64,000 nucleotides of DNA from Burhinus oedicnemus (GCA_008921705.1 VFFE01007836.1:2314360-2378359); one strand, 5' to 3'. Shown: positions 13,001 to 27,183, counted from the first letter of the stretch. Notes: generated by a model from the sequence alone, not told the origin. Made by a program: numbers and translations.

Positions 13001-16000
13001 AACATTGAGCACACTAGGGAAAGTTTGTATTTCATACTTCCTATCTCCCTACAGGTGCTTGGCTTTCGTTAGAGAGCAATGTTTTAAAACCCATGTGTTA
13101 ATAAAATAAAAGAATAAATGTCTACACAGAAGTGTAACTTTTCTAAAAAAAAAGACAATAAATTGATATGTATTATTCCACATCTGGAATCCTGCTTTTA
13201 TCCTTGAAATGTCAGTTAACATTAAAACAACCACTGACATACTGTCTCACGCTACCAAATGCTGTTCCTGCCTATTGTCACAATAAGAACTGTATATCAG
13301 TGAAACTAAAATTAATATTTAGTCATTCTGAAGCAAGATAGGATGATTGTGAGTTATTAGCTCAGAAGTTAGCTTTGCAGATTTAGTAAAGAAATAGTTT
13401 TCACCATGAACTATAATTACATCAAACAATCACAGAATGTTTTATTCGTGTCATATTTATGTCTGGATATGATCAAGTTATTTGCTAGGTGAACAGAGAT
13501 ACAGGATTTTGAGGGGATTAAAAGTACAAAAAAGCTTTTTGCCTTTGTGTTTCAACCTCACACCAATGTGAAAAAATCTCAGCGCCACACAAAATAAACC
13601 TCTGGCCCAAAAATATAGTTACTTTCCTGCCATTAATACTTCAGCCAATTGAGCCTCAAAATAACAAGAAAAAGAAGAGTGGAGGTGGAGGTGTTGAAGA
13701 CACAAGATTTTACATGGGGAAAAAGGCTTTGGCAAGCCTGTTACAGTAATTCTTGTTTAGCCAAAGACTTGTCCAAGTCTGAACCGAACTGGGGTGGATT
13801 GAGAGCAGTAATAAAGAATGGCTGAGGATTTGGACAGGACTACTGAATACTAATAAGGTGAACGCTTTCAGTTGCTAAAAATTTACTGGTGACATTTTTA
13901 TTTTTCAGTTTTGCCATTTCAATCCTAAAATACCAATATAAATCTGCAAATAATTAAACACACCCACTCCACAGATATTTCCCATAATCCAGAGAAATAA
14001 ATCTAGATATATGATACAGCACACATTGCAGCTGTGTTCCCCAACTTACATAACATTTTAAAAGAAAAGCAGAGTAAAAGTGACATGACAGCTCTTTGAG
14101 GTCATGCCCCAGTATGTTGATCCTACTATATTTAAAGGGTAAGGTTGGGTCACTAACTAAATAAGAGCAGTGCTGAAGATATTTTTTTTTTGTTCATTTT
14201 GGTCTTGATGACCCCGACAGAGGTCTCACTTATTAAAGTGTGTTTGTGTATGGAGGCAGCTCCAGAGGGAATGTCTTAGATTATGCTCTTAGAATTGTGT
14301 CTGAAATTGGAAAAACACTGCTTAAAGAAACATCATGATGGCATTGAAGCTTCATTCTAGCCTGGTGCGCAGTTAATGCAGTCACTACCTAAAATACACA
14401 GCTCTGCCCTGAAAAGAGGTAAAATGCTGGCTTTTTTGTTTTGTGTAACGGGAACGATACTGCTCTATGCAATATTTTTGAATGTGTTCCTGTACATAAA
14501 AAGAAAGAATGTGGAGGTTCAAAGGAGAGAAAATATTTCATATTATTGCGGTGTATTCCATCCAACAGAAAACAGATGTTTATTTCAGTATATTAAGATA
14601 TATCAGAGGATATACGAAGGTATCATACTAACTTTCAACATTCATATGCATACAGGGAATTAGAGGTACCCAGTCAAATACTGTGGGCACTGGTGTTAAT
14701 TCCATTTGTAACCTTTTCCCCCTTTTTCCATTGTAACTTTTTCGCATTTTCCCCTTTCTTACTGATAAATAAATTTAAAAAAGGGGAGGAGGGGAACACA
14801 ACCTTATTTACCTAAGAAGCTTTGTTTAAATGACAGTAAAGAAATAGTATAGGGAGACCTAGAGAGCTTACAAGAGCTGGGGAGAAAATCTGAAAAACAA
14901 GACAAAACAGCATTCAGTAATGAAAACTAAAAAGTCAAATACTTAAGGGAAATAATCTGAAACACAAATATACTATGGAAGGAAGATAGTGTTTGGAAAT
15001 CACTAAAAAAAAAAAATAAAGACTTAGGGCTAGTAGTGAACAGCAAATTAAATAAGGGCTTGCAATGTGATACAGCACTGGGAAAACAAACAAATGTGAT
15101 TTTGGCCAGCATATACGAAGGGATCACATTCAAAGTGAAGCAGTGGAATTGCATCAGAGGAGACAAAGCATTTGAGAATATGCTGTAGAAAATAATGGAT
15201 TAATGGAGGCATATACAAGGTGATTTACTGGGCTAAAATTCAAAGCTCTGTGAACAGGTGCAGCTTCATAAAATTTAATAAAAATTTTCCTCCTTTTTCT
15301 AGAATGGAATTTGATTAATTTTGTTCAGTAACTCTGACTTCTTAATTCCTATAAATTTAGTAGACTCCTTGGAATTCATCCTGAAGTTTTAAAGAAGACC
15401 ACATTGGACAGCAGCAGGTCAATGAATCGTTTTCCAGTTCTTCTGTTCTCAGTTCCTGTCCCAATTTATGAGCTAGGTTTTCTTAAGCACTCATGGGAAA
15501 CCGAAAATGTTTCAGGCCCAACTGTTAGCTAGCTCAAAGACTGCAGGCAACTCCCAAACTTGCATAGCTTCACAGTAAACATGGAGAGCTCATCAGTCTC
15601 AGCTGAGGCTGCAGCCTACTGCAGGCACGTAGAGCAGAGAGATCCTGCCTGCCCTTCTGGCTGCTGAAAGTTAGAAATGTGCAACTGGAATTCTAGCTAC
15701 AGCAATTCGCTTGATCTTTAGCTCTTTTGTTCTGAAAAGTTACAGTCATATGACATTATTTATATGGACTTTCTGAAAGCTTCTTAGACCATTTTCACAT
15801 GACAAGACCCTGCTTAGGCTTGTAGCTGCAAGGATTCAGGAAAGCAGCACTGGAATGGTTTCAGCATTCTTTCAGTGCAGAAAACAGAGCTGGTCACGTT
15901 GGGTGGCACAACTCAGAGAAAGACCGAGATATGGGCTGTCAACTTCACTGTGTTTGACCCGTCAGACAGCATGCATAACATATGTTACTGGTCCTCGTCC

Positions 16001-18888
16001 TTTGTTAACCTGTGCCTTTTCTGATAAGCTACAGCTGTGCATAAACAGTGCAAAATATCAGCACTAGTGTACTTGGAAATTCTGCAGGTACATTATTGAA
16101 TTTGTGCTTTGCACTCGCTTTACATCAGTGAAATTACTTCACAAGATGTTGGGCAGTAGACAAACAGGCCAAATGTTTGCAGTCTGGGAGTATTAAATCT
16201 ACACACTGCTGCAGATGTAGTGTTTGCTTCAGGACCGTCACGTCCAGCTAGGCATTCATAGTGGTGAGCAAGAGACCAGTGGTCTCACCAGTTTGGAGGG
16301 AAATGAGCAGCTGATTGCTACCAGTACAAGGATGACAAGAAAAAAAGTCTGCTATAATTAAAAGTAAAACCCAACGACCTATCTGCTCTGTTAGAAGAGA
16401 CAGGGTAAGCATGTGCAAGGCCAATGCTCAGTGCTCTTAAGTAAACAAACAAACAAATGCACACAAACACAGAACAGATGTTTGATTCATAGGAGCTTTA
16501 AACCGGTGGGGTCACTTCTTGGATGTCTGCCACTTTCCATGTGGCAGTATATAAATCACACACAGAGTCTGTAATCTGTATAAAAATCTATATGGCCCAG
16601 ACAGAGGAATGGGCTACAAATTTGTGACCCAGGGAAATTTGCTGATGGCATGGAGCATAGTAGCACACTGAAGAAAGAACCAATTTCAAGTTCAAATAAA
16701 AGTTTTTAATTTGCAATACAACTTGGCTGCTGTCTGTACCATATGCGTCTTTCAAAGTAATAAACAAACATTGTGTATACACAGGTGACTGCAATGGAAT
16801 TACAGTGGGATTATTTTGAGAGAAATTGTATAATAGGGGGATCTTTTCATCAAATATCAGTTAAATGTGGAGAAGCAATTAAACAGAAGAAGAAAAACCA
16901 CCAGGAGAATTCACTATGCAGGTGAGAGAGTCGAATGAGTGCTTTTCAGTGCTCTGAGCCAAGGTAGAAATGTCTTTGCTTTTACTTATAAACCCCTTTC
17001 CCAACAACCTGTTTTAGCACTTGGGAAGGCACAAAGAAGGAACAGAAAGATAGAGAGGATGATGACAAGCTATAAATCTCAATGCTTAAATTAAGTGGTA
17101 GGGCTAGAAATACAGTACAGTGCGTCACTTGTTACAGTGTGACAAATGGTGCTCCATTTGCTAAAGTCATTTACAACTGGCCATTAATAAAGGGGCTGGG
17201 ACAAGGGATGCCACTTGCTAGAGTTCTAAAGGGAAAGTGATTAAAAGTAACTGGAAGTCTGAGTATACACTTCAGAGTATTGGCCAGGAAAGGATTTAAT
17301 TCTTGTTCTTAAACATAAACATTTTACTGATAATGTGCACTGCTCCACCTAGGATTATAAAATCTAACTGTAGCAGACAATACTCCAGATGTGTTGTAAG
17401 GAGAAATTACTGGGAAAATCTTAATACAAAGTAGTTACTAAGAAGCTTTACCCTTGTATTACAAGCCAGAGGTTTGTGGAACACCCGTCTAAAAACTTAT
17501 CAAGACCATTGTAGCAAACCCATTTATAAAAAAAACCCCAGATAACATCTCAGTGGAAATCTAGCTACTCATCTTAGTGCAAGAGCTTAGATGTGCAGGC
17601 TGTTTACCTGTTTTTTCTCTTCATACTATTTCCCTCCATGATGTGGAAATAGGAATTGAAGGAGGCTGTTTTCATCCTGATGCTCAAGTAGGTCACCAAT
17701 TTATTTCCTCTTTCCCCTTCTTGGTTCCCTTCAATACCACATATCCAGGCTTTTTTGGTGTATGCTGGTAGCGCCTGCTATTCCAAATTGGGGTTTTTAT
17801 GTTCTTTAATAAAAAATATCTGCAATTATGTAGGCCCCCCAAGATTTGGTATCTAATGCCCTTTCAGAGCTGCACTACCCTCTGAAAAGGATATAGGCAG
17901 GGGAAAAGCATGAGCCTGTTTCCTCACATGCCGTAGACTCAATAGTCTGATAAGATTGAGTAGTTGAGTGTCTGTAAATGTTATGGGTGCCCATCTCTAC
18001 CAGACTGTTAAAGACGGATTTGAGTGTAAGCTTCAGACTTTTGGAACCAAAACAGCCATACAAGCTACAAAATACAGGAAAACTGTTCACCAGCTTCACT
18101 GGAAGCTTTTATTTGAGAAACTTAAAGGAATGCCACTTTTATCCGAATGAAAAGCAATACTTACTAATATAGACAACACATACAAATGATGAGGTACATG
18201 ATAAATAAATAACCTCAAATTATAAAACCAGGGTTATCAGTACTGTATTAAAAACAATACATGTATTTATAACTATAAAAGAGATGTAAAAAAGGGAACG
18301 ATGACTATAATGAGCTGTTCTGCTTAATTAATATCTTTTAAATTAAAATTGTGTTAAATTAACGTGTGTAGTTTACAAATCACTGTGCTACACTTTGCAC
18401 GGTTCCGGGGAAACTGGTTTTACTTCTTTCCTGATCACCTAGAGAGGAGGTGTATTAGTATTCACATTGCTCTGACATGGATCACTTTTGCAGTTGCCTC
18501 TGTCTTCCACATTCTTTCTGGTAACCTTTCAATTATTATGATAATTGTAAGCAAACAACTTGAAACAAATGGTAAAATCAACACGGCCAGACTGTGCCTT
18601 ATTTTGTTTCTTTTACTTTTATGGACATTTGAATGCTGTTTGGTCAGGATGGCATTTGATTTGAATTTATCAGTCTTGGAGGAAAAAAAAGCAGAAGCTA
18701 ATGTTTTAGCCAAATGCACACAAAATAGGCATGTAATTACAAGTTGTTTCAATGCATTTATTTTCAACAGGTAATTTGATACTCCTACTTTTCAAGGATT
18801 AAGGTGTCACAGACAAATAATCACACCTCTTCAAGTTTGCTTCTCAAAAATACTTAAAATCTTCCTATGCTTTTTATTTAGATCTCAA

Positions 18889-18903
18889 ATATATATATAT
18901 ATA
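18889..18903. repeat. (AT)n microsatellite
   Basis: About seven uninterrupted AT dinucleotides. Short enough to be stable. Possibly polymorphic. Confidence 0.8.
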
Positions 18904-21900
18904 ATTATAAACTTGAACTTTAAAAATGTTATATAGATAAACTTTTGTAATGGAAATGAAGTTGGAGATAATAGAGCAGTTAAAGTAAATGGATGTTAAG
19001 AGTAATATTTATCAACACCTGCAAAAATGGGAAGGAACTTTATGGATTTTCTGGTTTGCCAAATTTGTATTTTTTTGACAAAGTACCAGACAACATATTG
19101 TCTGCACAGTGGGGTTAGCTTCTTAGCCCTGTTCAAGTTTTAATGTAGTGAGACCTATAAATGTGTGGGGTAACTTTGCCACTAGTCAGCGACAGAATGT
19201 TATGTCATAACTCTAATTTGAGATCTGTGTGTGCCATGGATGGATAACTGAAGGAGGTTTAAAGCATGATATTTTCTCTCCAGGCTGGATTTAGGAATAA
19301 GGCATGTTAAACAGTGAAAAATGAAGGTAAGAAAAAGACTATGAAAATTTTGGTTCAGTTGATAAAAAGCAGGATAAAGAGACTCACCCTAAGTAGAAAA
19401 AGGAACTTGCAAATGTCGGATTAAAAGTTAGATCTTACTATAATCAAGAAAATCATCCTGTTAAAGGGACTTCATTATTAGTTTTGCTAGAACCTGTTCA
19501 TTTAAGTATCAAGAATGACATGTAGACTGTCATTATTGTATAATACAAGCAGATATTATTGACGACATTATGGTATCAGTATAAGTTAAACTGTAAGAAG
19601 GCCTACATAATGGAAGGAGGAAGATTTGAAGGAATTTCAAACACAGTTTCCAAGTTTATTGTTTTCTTGAATAAGGCAATTTTCTACAAAATAATATTTT
19701 TTAACAGTTCTCCTCTCAAAATGGGAACATCCTTTGGGCTGTCTTGTTTCAGCTAACAATGAGCTGCTGACCTGACCTACCATAAGAATTATGGCAAAGA
19801 AAACTCAGTCTTATTTTTCTATCAATACAAAAAGAGAAATTGTAACAGTGTAATTGAGAGATGGTCATGTTTCACAGATGAGCAAACAGATGCCAATTCA
19901 ATTAATACTTTAGCAGTGGGATGAAACAATATTACAATTTGACATGCTGTACACAGAAAAATAATGATTTTTTGTAAATATCACATCTGTAAGTTTTGAT
20001 AAGCCCAGTTGATGGCAGACGGAAGTGTGATCAAAGGCAAGCTAAATTGTACAAAGTTTCTCAATTAGATCTGATCAGCTTAATTTATTGGAATTTGATA
20101 GTGAACTTAAAAAATTTTTTATTGAAAGTCCATGACAGTACAATCCTATTTAGAACTCCTTCCCCAATGCATTCTTTGTCTAAGAGTGCCTAACAATTTA
20201 CAATCTACCTTCATTTCAGGGACTATTATTGATGAAGAGGTTCGCTATTGTGGGCTGATAAAAGATCATGATACTTTTGAAGCATGAAACTAAGAATGTA
20301 AAAAGACAATGAATGAAAAAGTATGTTGGGCTCGAACACAGGTACATTCACCACTTAGCTAGAAAGGTGTTATGAAACAATACTGTCTTGGATCAGTAGT
20401 ATTTATACATGCATTAATAAATAAGTGGCAAAGGAAAGAAAAGCACAAAGTTTTAGTTGTATAAGCAATAATCTATTAGATAATATAGGCCAATCGAAAG
20501 AAGCCTGTTTCTTCAGAAAAGTTATTCCTTGGGAAAAATTAAGTACTAGTGGTGATTTTAGACCTAATAGGTTAGATATCTAGGGAAACCATGAAAATTT
20601 AGAAAGAAAGTAAAATAAATGGGTTAAAGACTTACAAGAAATTTAACGGAACATGTAAACATGCTAAATACTAAACAGCTAGATAACTACTTTTATATGA
20701 TCTTTTTCTGCTCACTACTTGCAGTTATGCCCTACCCTCTCTTTGTTTGCTGTAGTATGATAATTTTAATTTTAATGCTATAAATCTTGGGTTATGACTT
20801 TAAACTACAGCTATTAATATTTATTGATAAACTGAATGCCCATCTAAAAAGGGGCTACATTTGAATGGTCTATATCCCTTTGGTTTTCAATTAGAATCAC
20901 AGAGGGCATGTTAATTATTTGAAAAGATCATATTACTTTTAACTACTGGTATCTTCCCATCTACTGATATCTATCTTGGCCTAGCTTCACTTTTGTAATC
21001 TTTCCAGTTTAAGACAGTTTGTTGTACGCACATATATGTCACATGGAATATCCAAAAATGTTTTGTAGAGAAGACAACAGAAAGCATTATTCCTTAAAAC
21101 TTTAATTCAGACTTACAACAAATATAAATTGGTGCAGCTCCATTGGCATTAACAATGTTATCTGATTTTTGGTAGCTAAGAAGCTGCCACAATATTTCCT
21201 TTTCATTCTTGACATTTTGCTTGTTTATTTTTATTGAATGTTGCAGCAGAAGATTGCTTTGGCTGTAAACACAAACAGCAATGCCTGTGAAATAGCATTC
21301 ATATACTCTGGCAGTGTATAGATTAGATGGGCTTAGTAGATGCAAACCCATGCCTGTATTTTTTAAGCAGGAAGAAAGGAGGAAAGAAAGAATACATGAA
21401 ATACTGAACAGCAGGACTGCAGTGATTCATAACTTGCTCTCTGCACTGCTGTGACTTGTCACTGGATGTTCACAACTTCAGCACAGTCTCTGGGGATTCA
21501 CAAGAGTTTATGCATTAGCACAGCATTATTTCTGATCCCGCTGAAAAGTGCACAGAAACGTACATGATTCAAGTCTTTGAATCTTTCCACACAGTAAAAA
21601 AAAATGCATCCGCAACCAATTGAACTGCATACAAACTCATTCAGTTGACTGAGTATAGGTGCAATCCCTATTCAACTTCAGACAGGGATAGCCAGTTCGT
21701 GGGAGTGAGTGTGGAGTGCAGACCCACAGCAGAAACAGTTCAGTGTCTGGATTGCTGAAGAGAAAATACGGGGAGTTGTCTTGCAAATACACAGGCACTC
21801 TGCATGCTCGAACATGCTATCTGGTAACAGCCATGGACAAAAATCCTCTAAGTCTTAAGGGTAAGTTACAAGAATCCTTCTTCTGGGAAGATGACACAGA

Positions 21901-23195
21901 ATGATGCTTTTCATGCCTAAGCATTAAGGCTGTTTCACTGGAACAGTATACAGAAGCTAACAGCTGGCAAGGTGAAGAAGAAATGTGTATGCATGAGCTG
22001 GGAATGAAAGAGTAGGTCAAATATGACAAGTACTTGAGAAAAAGAGCTTTATATCAACTCATCCTACCAGTTCTGACAACTGGTGGCTAACATCCCGGAT
22101 TGCCTTGTTAGCTGGCAGGGTAGGGTGGACCCACTTCTGAGGTCCTGTTGATTAAGGGGTTTAAAGACTTGCCTTTTCTGAGGAAGGGATGCATTAAAAG
22201 AAGGAAGGAAAGAAAAAGGCTTTCCTCTTATCATCCTTCCGTCATCACCCACCGAAAGGAATTTGACCTTTTGATTGAGTTGTTTTCTTGCTTTGTTTAG
22301 TAGTGAATTGTCATTTGCAACGGGCCTCTGCCGTCCATGAAGTCCTAAGCTCTCTCCTGTAGAGATTTATGCTATGGGAGGAATGCACATCAGTAATAAA
22401 GATCAACAGGATTATAGTTACTTAATTGGACTCTGGCTAATAAAATTAACCAATAGATTTAAGAGAGTTGTTTTGTTTTCTTTTGTTTAGTATTACCAAC
22501 AATATTTTCCCTCTGACTAGATGCCAGGAAAAAGAATTCCTAGTTTCCTAAGCTTTTAGTGAAGTTTGCTTCTTTTTACATTGTGCCTCTAAATTTAGGA
22601 AGTGTAAACTCTTAATGACTGTTCAAATATAAATTAAGCAGACAAAGTGGTAGCTATGTTTTACAATACAAAGTAATTTAGGATTGCCGTATGCTATCAC
22701 AGCTTGATTAGAGTAACAATAACAAAACTCATAGAATGTTTCCTGTTTGTTTTTAAAGTTTTGCCCCTTCAGGTTTTAGCAGAGGAATTCCATATAAGAC
22801 AGCAAGCCATAACTCCTTGCCTTCTGTAATGTTTACTTTTGCCCAACCCATTTCACATTTGTATATCACAGTAATATACTTGCAGTTATTTGAACAGAAA
22901 TTATACTATGTATTTTGACTTCTGAGCAATAATTGGAAGTAACAACAGAATCTCAAGTAGTAACCCAGCTGTCTCCTAAGTATTATTAAGCCTAAAGAGT
23001 TATTGGGAATGCACAACAGTACAAAGGAATTGTAAAGAAATGATTTCATCTGTATATGATTTTAATCAAGCTTGGCTTGCTGTTAAAAGGCTTGTTTAAT
23101 GAAGACTGCATTTCCCTTATGAGAGTCCTGACCATGTAGTTCAGTATCAGCCAACCAACGCTTATTGCCGTAACAATAGCTAGAGGGTTTACCAC

Positions 23196-23221
23196 AAAAA
23201 AAAAAAAAAAAAAAAAAAAAA
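23196..23221. repeat. A26 homopolymer
   Basis: Twenty-six consecutive A bases, the longest homopolymer in the window, flanked by gtttaccac and cctcctttc. There is no processed transcript or retrotransposon body to the left that I can recognise, so it is not a demonstrable poly-A tail. Length may be affected by sequencing error. Confidence 0.9.
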
Positions 23222-23794
23222 CCTCCTTTCATTTCAGTCTGTTTCTGATCACTTATTTAGAAAATGACAGACAAATAACAGACAAAAAAAATCAAAGTAA
23301 CTGATAATTAGTGAAAAGTCTGCTTGAACAAATATAAACTTATAGAAGTTAAATAATATTTTATTCATGTAATTTTCAATCCAGTTATTTAATTAAAAGA
23401 ATCAGTTCATCTGGGATTTTCTTCTCATGCTACATCATTATTTCTGCTACTGTAATGTTACTGATTTTAAAAAGTAAAGTCAAACTCTTTGCAGCTAAAC
23501 TCTTACCAATATAATATGGGGATGTTGGATTTAATATTTCTAATGCAAATACAGAGAACTGCTTTGCAGAACTATGAAAACATAAAAAGATGATTTTGTC
23601 TAACGTTAAGTCAAAACTGAAACAAATGTCTTTATCTTCTAATTTTAGGACAATCTCCTGCAAACGTTCATATTATTTGTAGAAAAACACATAAAGGAAT
23701 ACTTTGCTAACAATCTCAACTCCTGATTTTAATGGCATTGATAAAATGAAGTAAACTTCTACATCTGTCTCAGTGTTTGCAGTCGGGATTGGTG

Positions 23795-23905
23795 CTTTAG
23801 TGCCAGATTTTGAAAACTCCAATTCACACAGATCGTTCCTTTGAAGTTAATGAGATATTTGTATGAGTAGGGGCTACTCACTTGAGTCGTGTTTTCTGGT
23901 TGGAA
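23795..23905. repeat. Ancient sauropsid-type repeat relic
   Basis: The stretch around gtgccagattttgaaaactcc, followed by tttgaagttaatgagat and gtaggggctactcacttgag, resembles an old dispersed repeat I recall from turtle, crocodile and bird DNA. That repeat combines an 'agattctgaa' word, a 'gaagtcaatggg' word and a 'ctactcacatgagta' word. I cannot name the family with certainty. Order and spacing fit, but divergence is high. Confidence 0.35.
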
Positions 23906-24469
23906 CCTTAGTCCTTTCTGTTGCCAAGTGTACTTAAGTTTATAAGACCATCCATTTCAACACATTTTGTTTAGTTAAACTGAAGTACTTCATTTTTAAG
24001 GAAAAAGTTATATTGCCAAAAAGTATAAACAGGACTAACTTTGACTAATATAAATATTTGAAAACCAGAACTTTTTGTTATATCTTATAGAAACAATCCT
24101 AATGCAGATGACAGAGGGAAAAGTGCTTTTATGGAATAGATGGTTCAACTGAAGTATAGCACAGAGGAAATTTTAAAAATAAATATGAGGAAATTTGTCT
24201 TCTAACAGCCAGCATATTTGGATCAAGTTCAGAATATTTTTGCCTAACAATTAAATGGAAATTCTTTACATTTCCAGTTCCGCAGCACATTATTTAAACC
24301 TTAAGCCTTTCTAATTAAGAGGAATCATTAAATTTATTCCTATTGCCTGCTTTAAAGTTTATTTGCTAATAAGCAACTGGACAAGGGATGTGTGAAATGA
24401 ATAGTGGAAGAAAAACTCTGACAGCAAAAAAGAGGTCTGGAGGGTGAAGTTGGTTTATTAGGCACCGTT

Positions 24470-24595
24470 TGTCATGAATGGGTCTACTGCACGTACAAAA
24501 GCAAATCCCACTACCTTAGAAGATTAATTCTGAAGGAGGCACTCTTGGGTCAAAGTATACATAAGCGTGTGCCTAATCTCAGAGAAATCAGGCTA
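24470..24595. repeat. Ancient repeat relic, probably same family as 23.8 kb
   Basis: Words atgggtctactgcacgta, cataagcgtgtgcctaatct and gagaaatcagg occur in an order that parallels the old repeat family suggested at 23.8 kb (ctactcacgtg ... aagcatgtgcctaa ... gaatcagg). The similarity is weak and rests on recall of that family. Confidence 0.25.
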
Positions 24596-26909
24596 TTTTC
24601 TCACAGCAATTAAGCAGAGGTCTAGGGTTTCACCCACAGTGTATTTAAACACAGGATACAATTAAACCCCAAAGTATTAATATCTGTGCTGTGCAAAATT
24701 GCCCAGGAAATAGATTTTGCCCTCTTTCAAATGGAAAGCAAGGCAAATTAAGGAGGATGACTTTATTTGAGTAAAAATTATCCCAAAACAAATGTAAGTC
24801 ATTTTTAACTGTTAATTCCTTAGGTACACTTTTTTTCTTTCCCTGCTCACATAATTTACTCTGGAATGTACAATGTTCAGTGGATATAGGTGATCAATAC
24901 CATTTCATTAAAATAGTTTTGTTTTCATGGCTAGTATAATTTCTACAGGATAACGCTTCAACAAAAGTATTTTAAACAAATTATGAACAAAATGCTGCTC
25001 TGTACTGGCAATCTTTAAGATCAAGGAAAAGACTGACCGTAACATCTTATTCAGCAAAAAGTGGTTACAAAAGATCTCTTTCCTCCTTGATGTCTGCGGA
25101 TTATTGAGCAGTGTGAGTGGAAAGAACCTTGTGACTTAAGGAAATTTAACGCCAATTTGAAATGTTTCTAAAGAAAAGGGAAAAACTCCTCTAAACACAC
25201 AACATAATTTACACTGCATATAAACTCCTTTTCATAAATGCAATAAGAATTAAATAATTGTTTTAAACAAAATCTTCTTTTTCAGCTCCCTAAAAATCCT
25301 CTCTGATTTTATGGTCGTTATCATTTAAAATAATTCACTTTTGTCTAGCTATCGTACCTGCATAATCTATTTCACTCCCAAATCACTTTATAAAAAGAAA
25401 AAAATCAATCTTTCCACCCTCACTTTAGATGACTGGCATTTCCTATCAGAAAAAAACCATTTCTACACAAAGTAACACACTCTGCACTGTGATAAATCTT
25501 GTCTCCTGTATTTTTAAACTTAGAATTGTTAAAGCTTTACTACCATAGGAATGTACATAACAATAAAAACAAACTAATTCTAGATCTCAAAGTTTCTATG
25601 TATCAAGTTTTAGTAATTCTGTGGAAAATCTTAGTATTTTGAGCTTTCAAATCAATGATGTGTTGCACAGGATGTTAACAAATAGTCTAAATAGTGAAGT
25701 AACATGCAGAAATTTTTTAAAAGAAACAAAAAAATTACTTCTCACTGATCATGTTGGTCAGCAAGACACTATTTTAACCTTTAAAAATGCAGCATATCCC
25801 AAAACAAGTTACTTCTTAAATAAATGCTCTTCTTGAGCAAAAGTGACCTTTTAAATGATTATATCTCAGCACTTGCAATAAAAAAAATTTTCACCTATCA
25901 CCTTTACACTGTTGATGCGCTGCATTGGGTGAATCTATAACCTTTTCACGATATGTAACATGCTGCAGAACACAAAATTACTTGCTAACTTTAATTAAAT
26001 CCCTTCAGAAAAGTCCTGCTGACCTCTTTAGAAAGAAATCTTACTAAATGAAAAAATAAACCCAAATTCCAAATCCCTCTGTATTTGATAACTCTAAATG
26101 AATCTGCAACCATTTCAGAAAATTATCTTTCAGAGCACCGAATAAGTTTGCTGCTCTAAACTTTTCATAATAAGGTTTTTACATAAATTTCAGTAAACAT
26201 TAAAAAAAAATTTCTTGTTGAAAACCCATAATCTTTTATTTTCCCAGCAGTCTCTAAGGGGATGGAAACTCACTGAAGTCTTCGGAACAGGCCTTAAAAC
26301 AGCAATCTAGGTAAGTTCTCCAGATTGTAAACTTCCCAGAAAAGATTTCGGGACAAAACTTAGAGACAAAATACTTTATTCACTTTACTTTCTAAAGCAC
26401 CAGATTGTTGTTTTGGTTTTTTTTTCCCCTGAGAAAACACATCCTAGATGAAAACAATAGATATAAAAGGACCCTGACCACTGAAGCAAACAGCAAAACT
26501 GCCCCTGAGCCAAATTTGCTATTTTTGTATAAATGATTGTAGCTGGCACAGAGTTGTGACCTCCTTCCTCAGTACAAAATCACAACAATGAGTTCAAACT
26601 TTAAATTATGTTAGGAGCAAAATCAAACATAATATATGCTACCTTCAAAGTCTGTGATTAATTTAAAGGGACACAAGAGTTTGCAAATTCTGTTTCATTC
26701 AGTTCAAGTTAAGGATTAGACCTCTAAAGACAGTTAATGCTTCCAGAGTATAAAAAGAAATTTAGTAAGCCTCTGTCTACACACATGTGTGCAGTAATAA
26801 TGGTTAAGCATGTGCATGCACATATTAACATGAGTACATACTTGAAACCAGCAAGAGATTGATTTTATACGTATGTCGTTTCAGTTCACACTCAGGCTGA
26901 ATCTATAAA

Positions 26910-26929
26910 GACTACAGAACTCTGTAGTC
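26910..26929. other. Small perfect hairpin
   Basis: Arms GACTACAG and CTGTAGTC (8 bp, perfect) enclose the four-base loop AACT. Short inverted repeats of this size arise by chance in tens of kilobases, so no function is inferred. Confidence 0.6.
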
Positions 26930-27168
26930 GTCTTCGTAAGACACAGGTGCTACAGTTCACTTTTGATGCTGAAATGATTATAATTATTTACTGTGTTCTC
27001 TACAACATGAATTAAAGAGGAAACATAAATTATGATGTGTTTTTATACTTAGATAAAGGAAATAAAATCTTTGGGAAGACAGTGGGTTCCAAATGACCAA
27101 TGTGACAAATTTTAAATAAGAACGTTTGTTGCTGTCTTTGCTGTTTTTTGGTTTTGTTTTTGGTTTGG

Positions 27169-27183
27169 TTTTTTTTTTTTTTT
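27169..27183. repeat. T15 homopolymer
   Basis: Run of fifteen T preceded by TTTTGG/TTTGG repeats. Low-complexity DNA. Confidence 0.8.

Larger units (their letters stand above)
11838..23195. other. Intergenic AT-rich DNA, no gene seen
   Basis: A long interval without a supportable gene. Items seen are a TTA/TTG simple repeat at 12,967-13,000, a short (AT)n at 18,889-18,903, a 136-codon plus-strand frame at 18,364-18,774 with a 101-codon frame opposite it, and a strong start context followed by a consensus splice donor near 21,831-21,867. None of these amounts to a gene on this evidence. Confidence 0.65.

Noticed and set aside
16285..16299. Short inverted repeat GAGACCAGTGGTCTC
   Set aside because: Only 7-bp arms; no further context.
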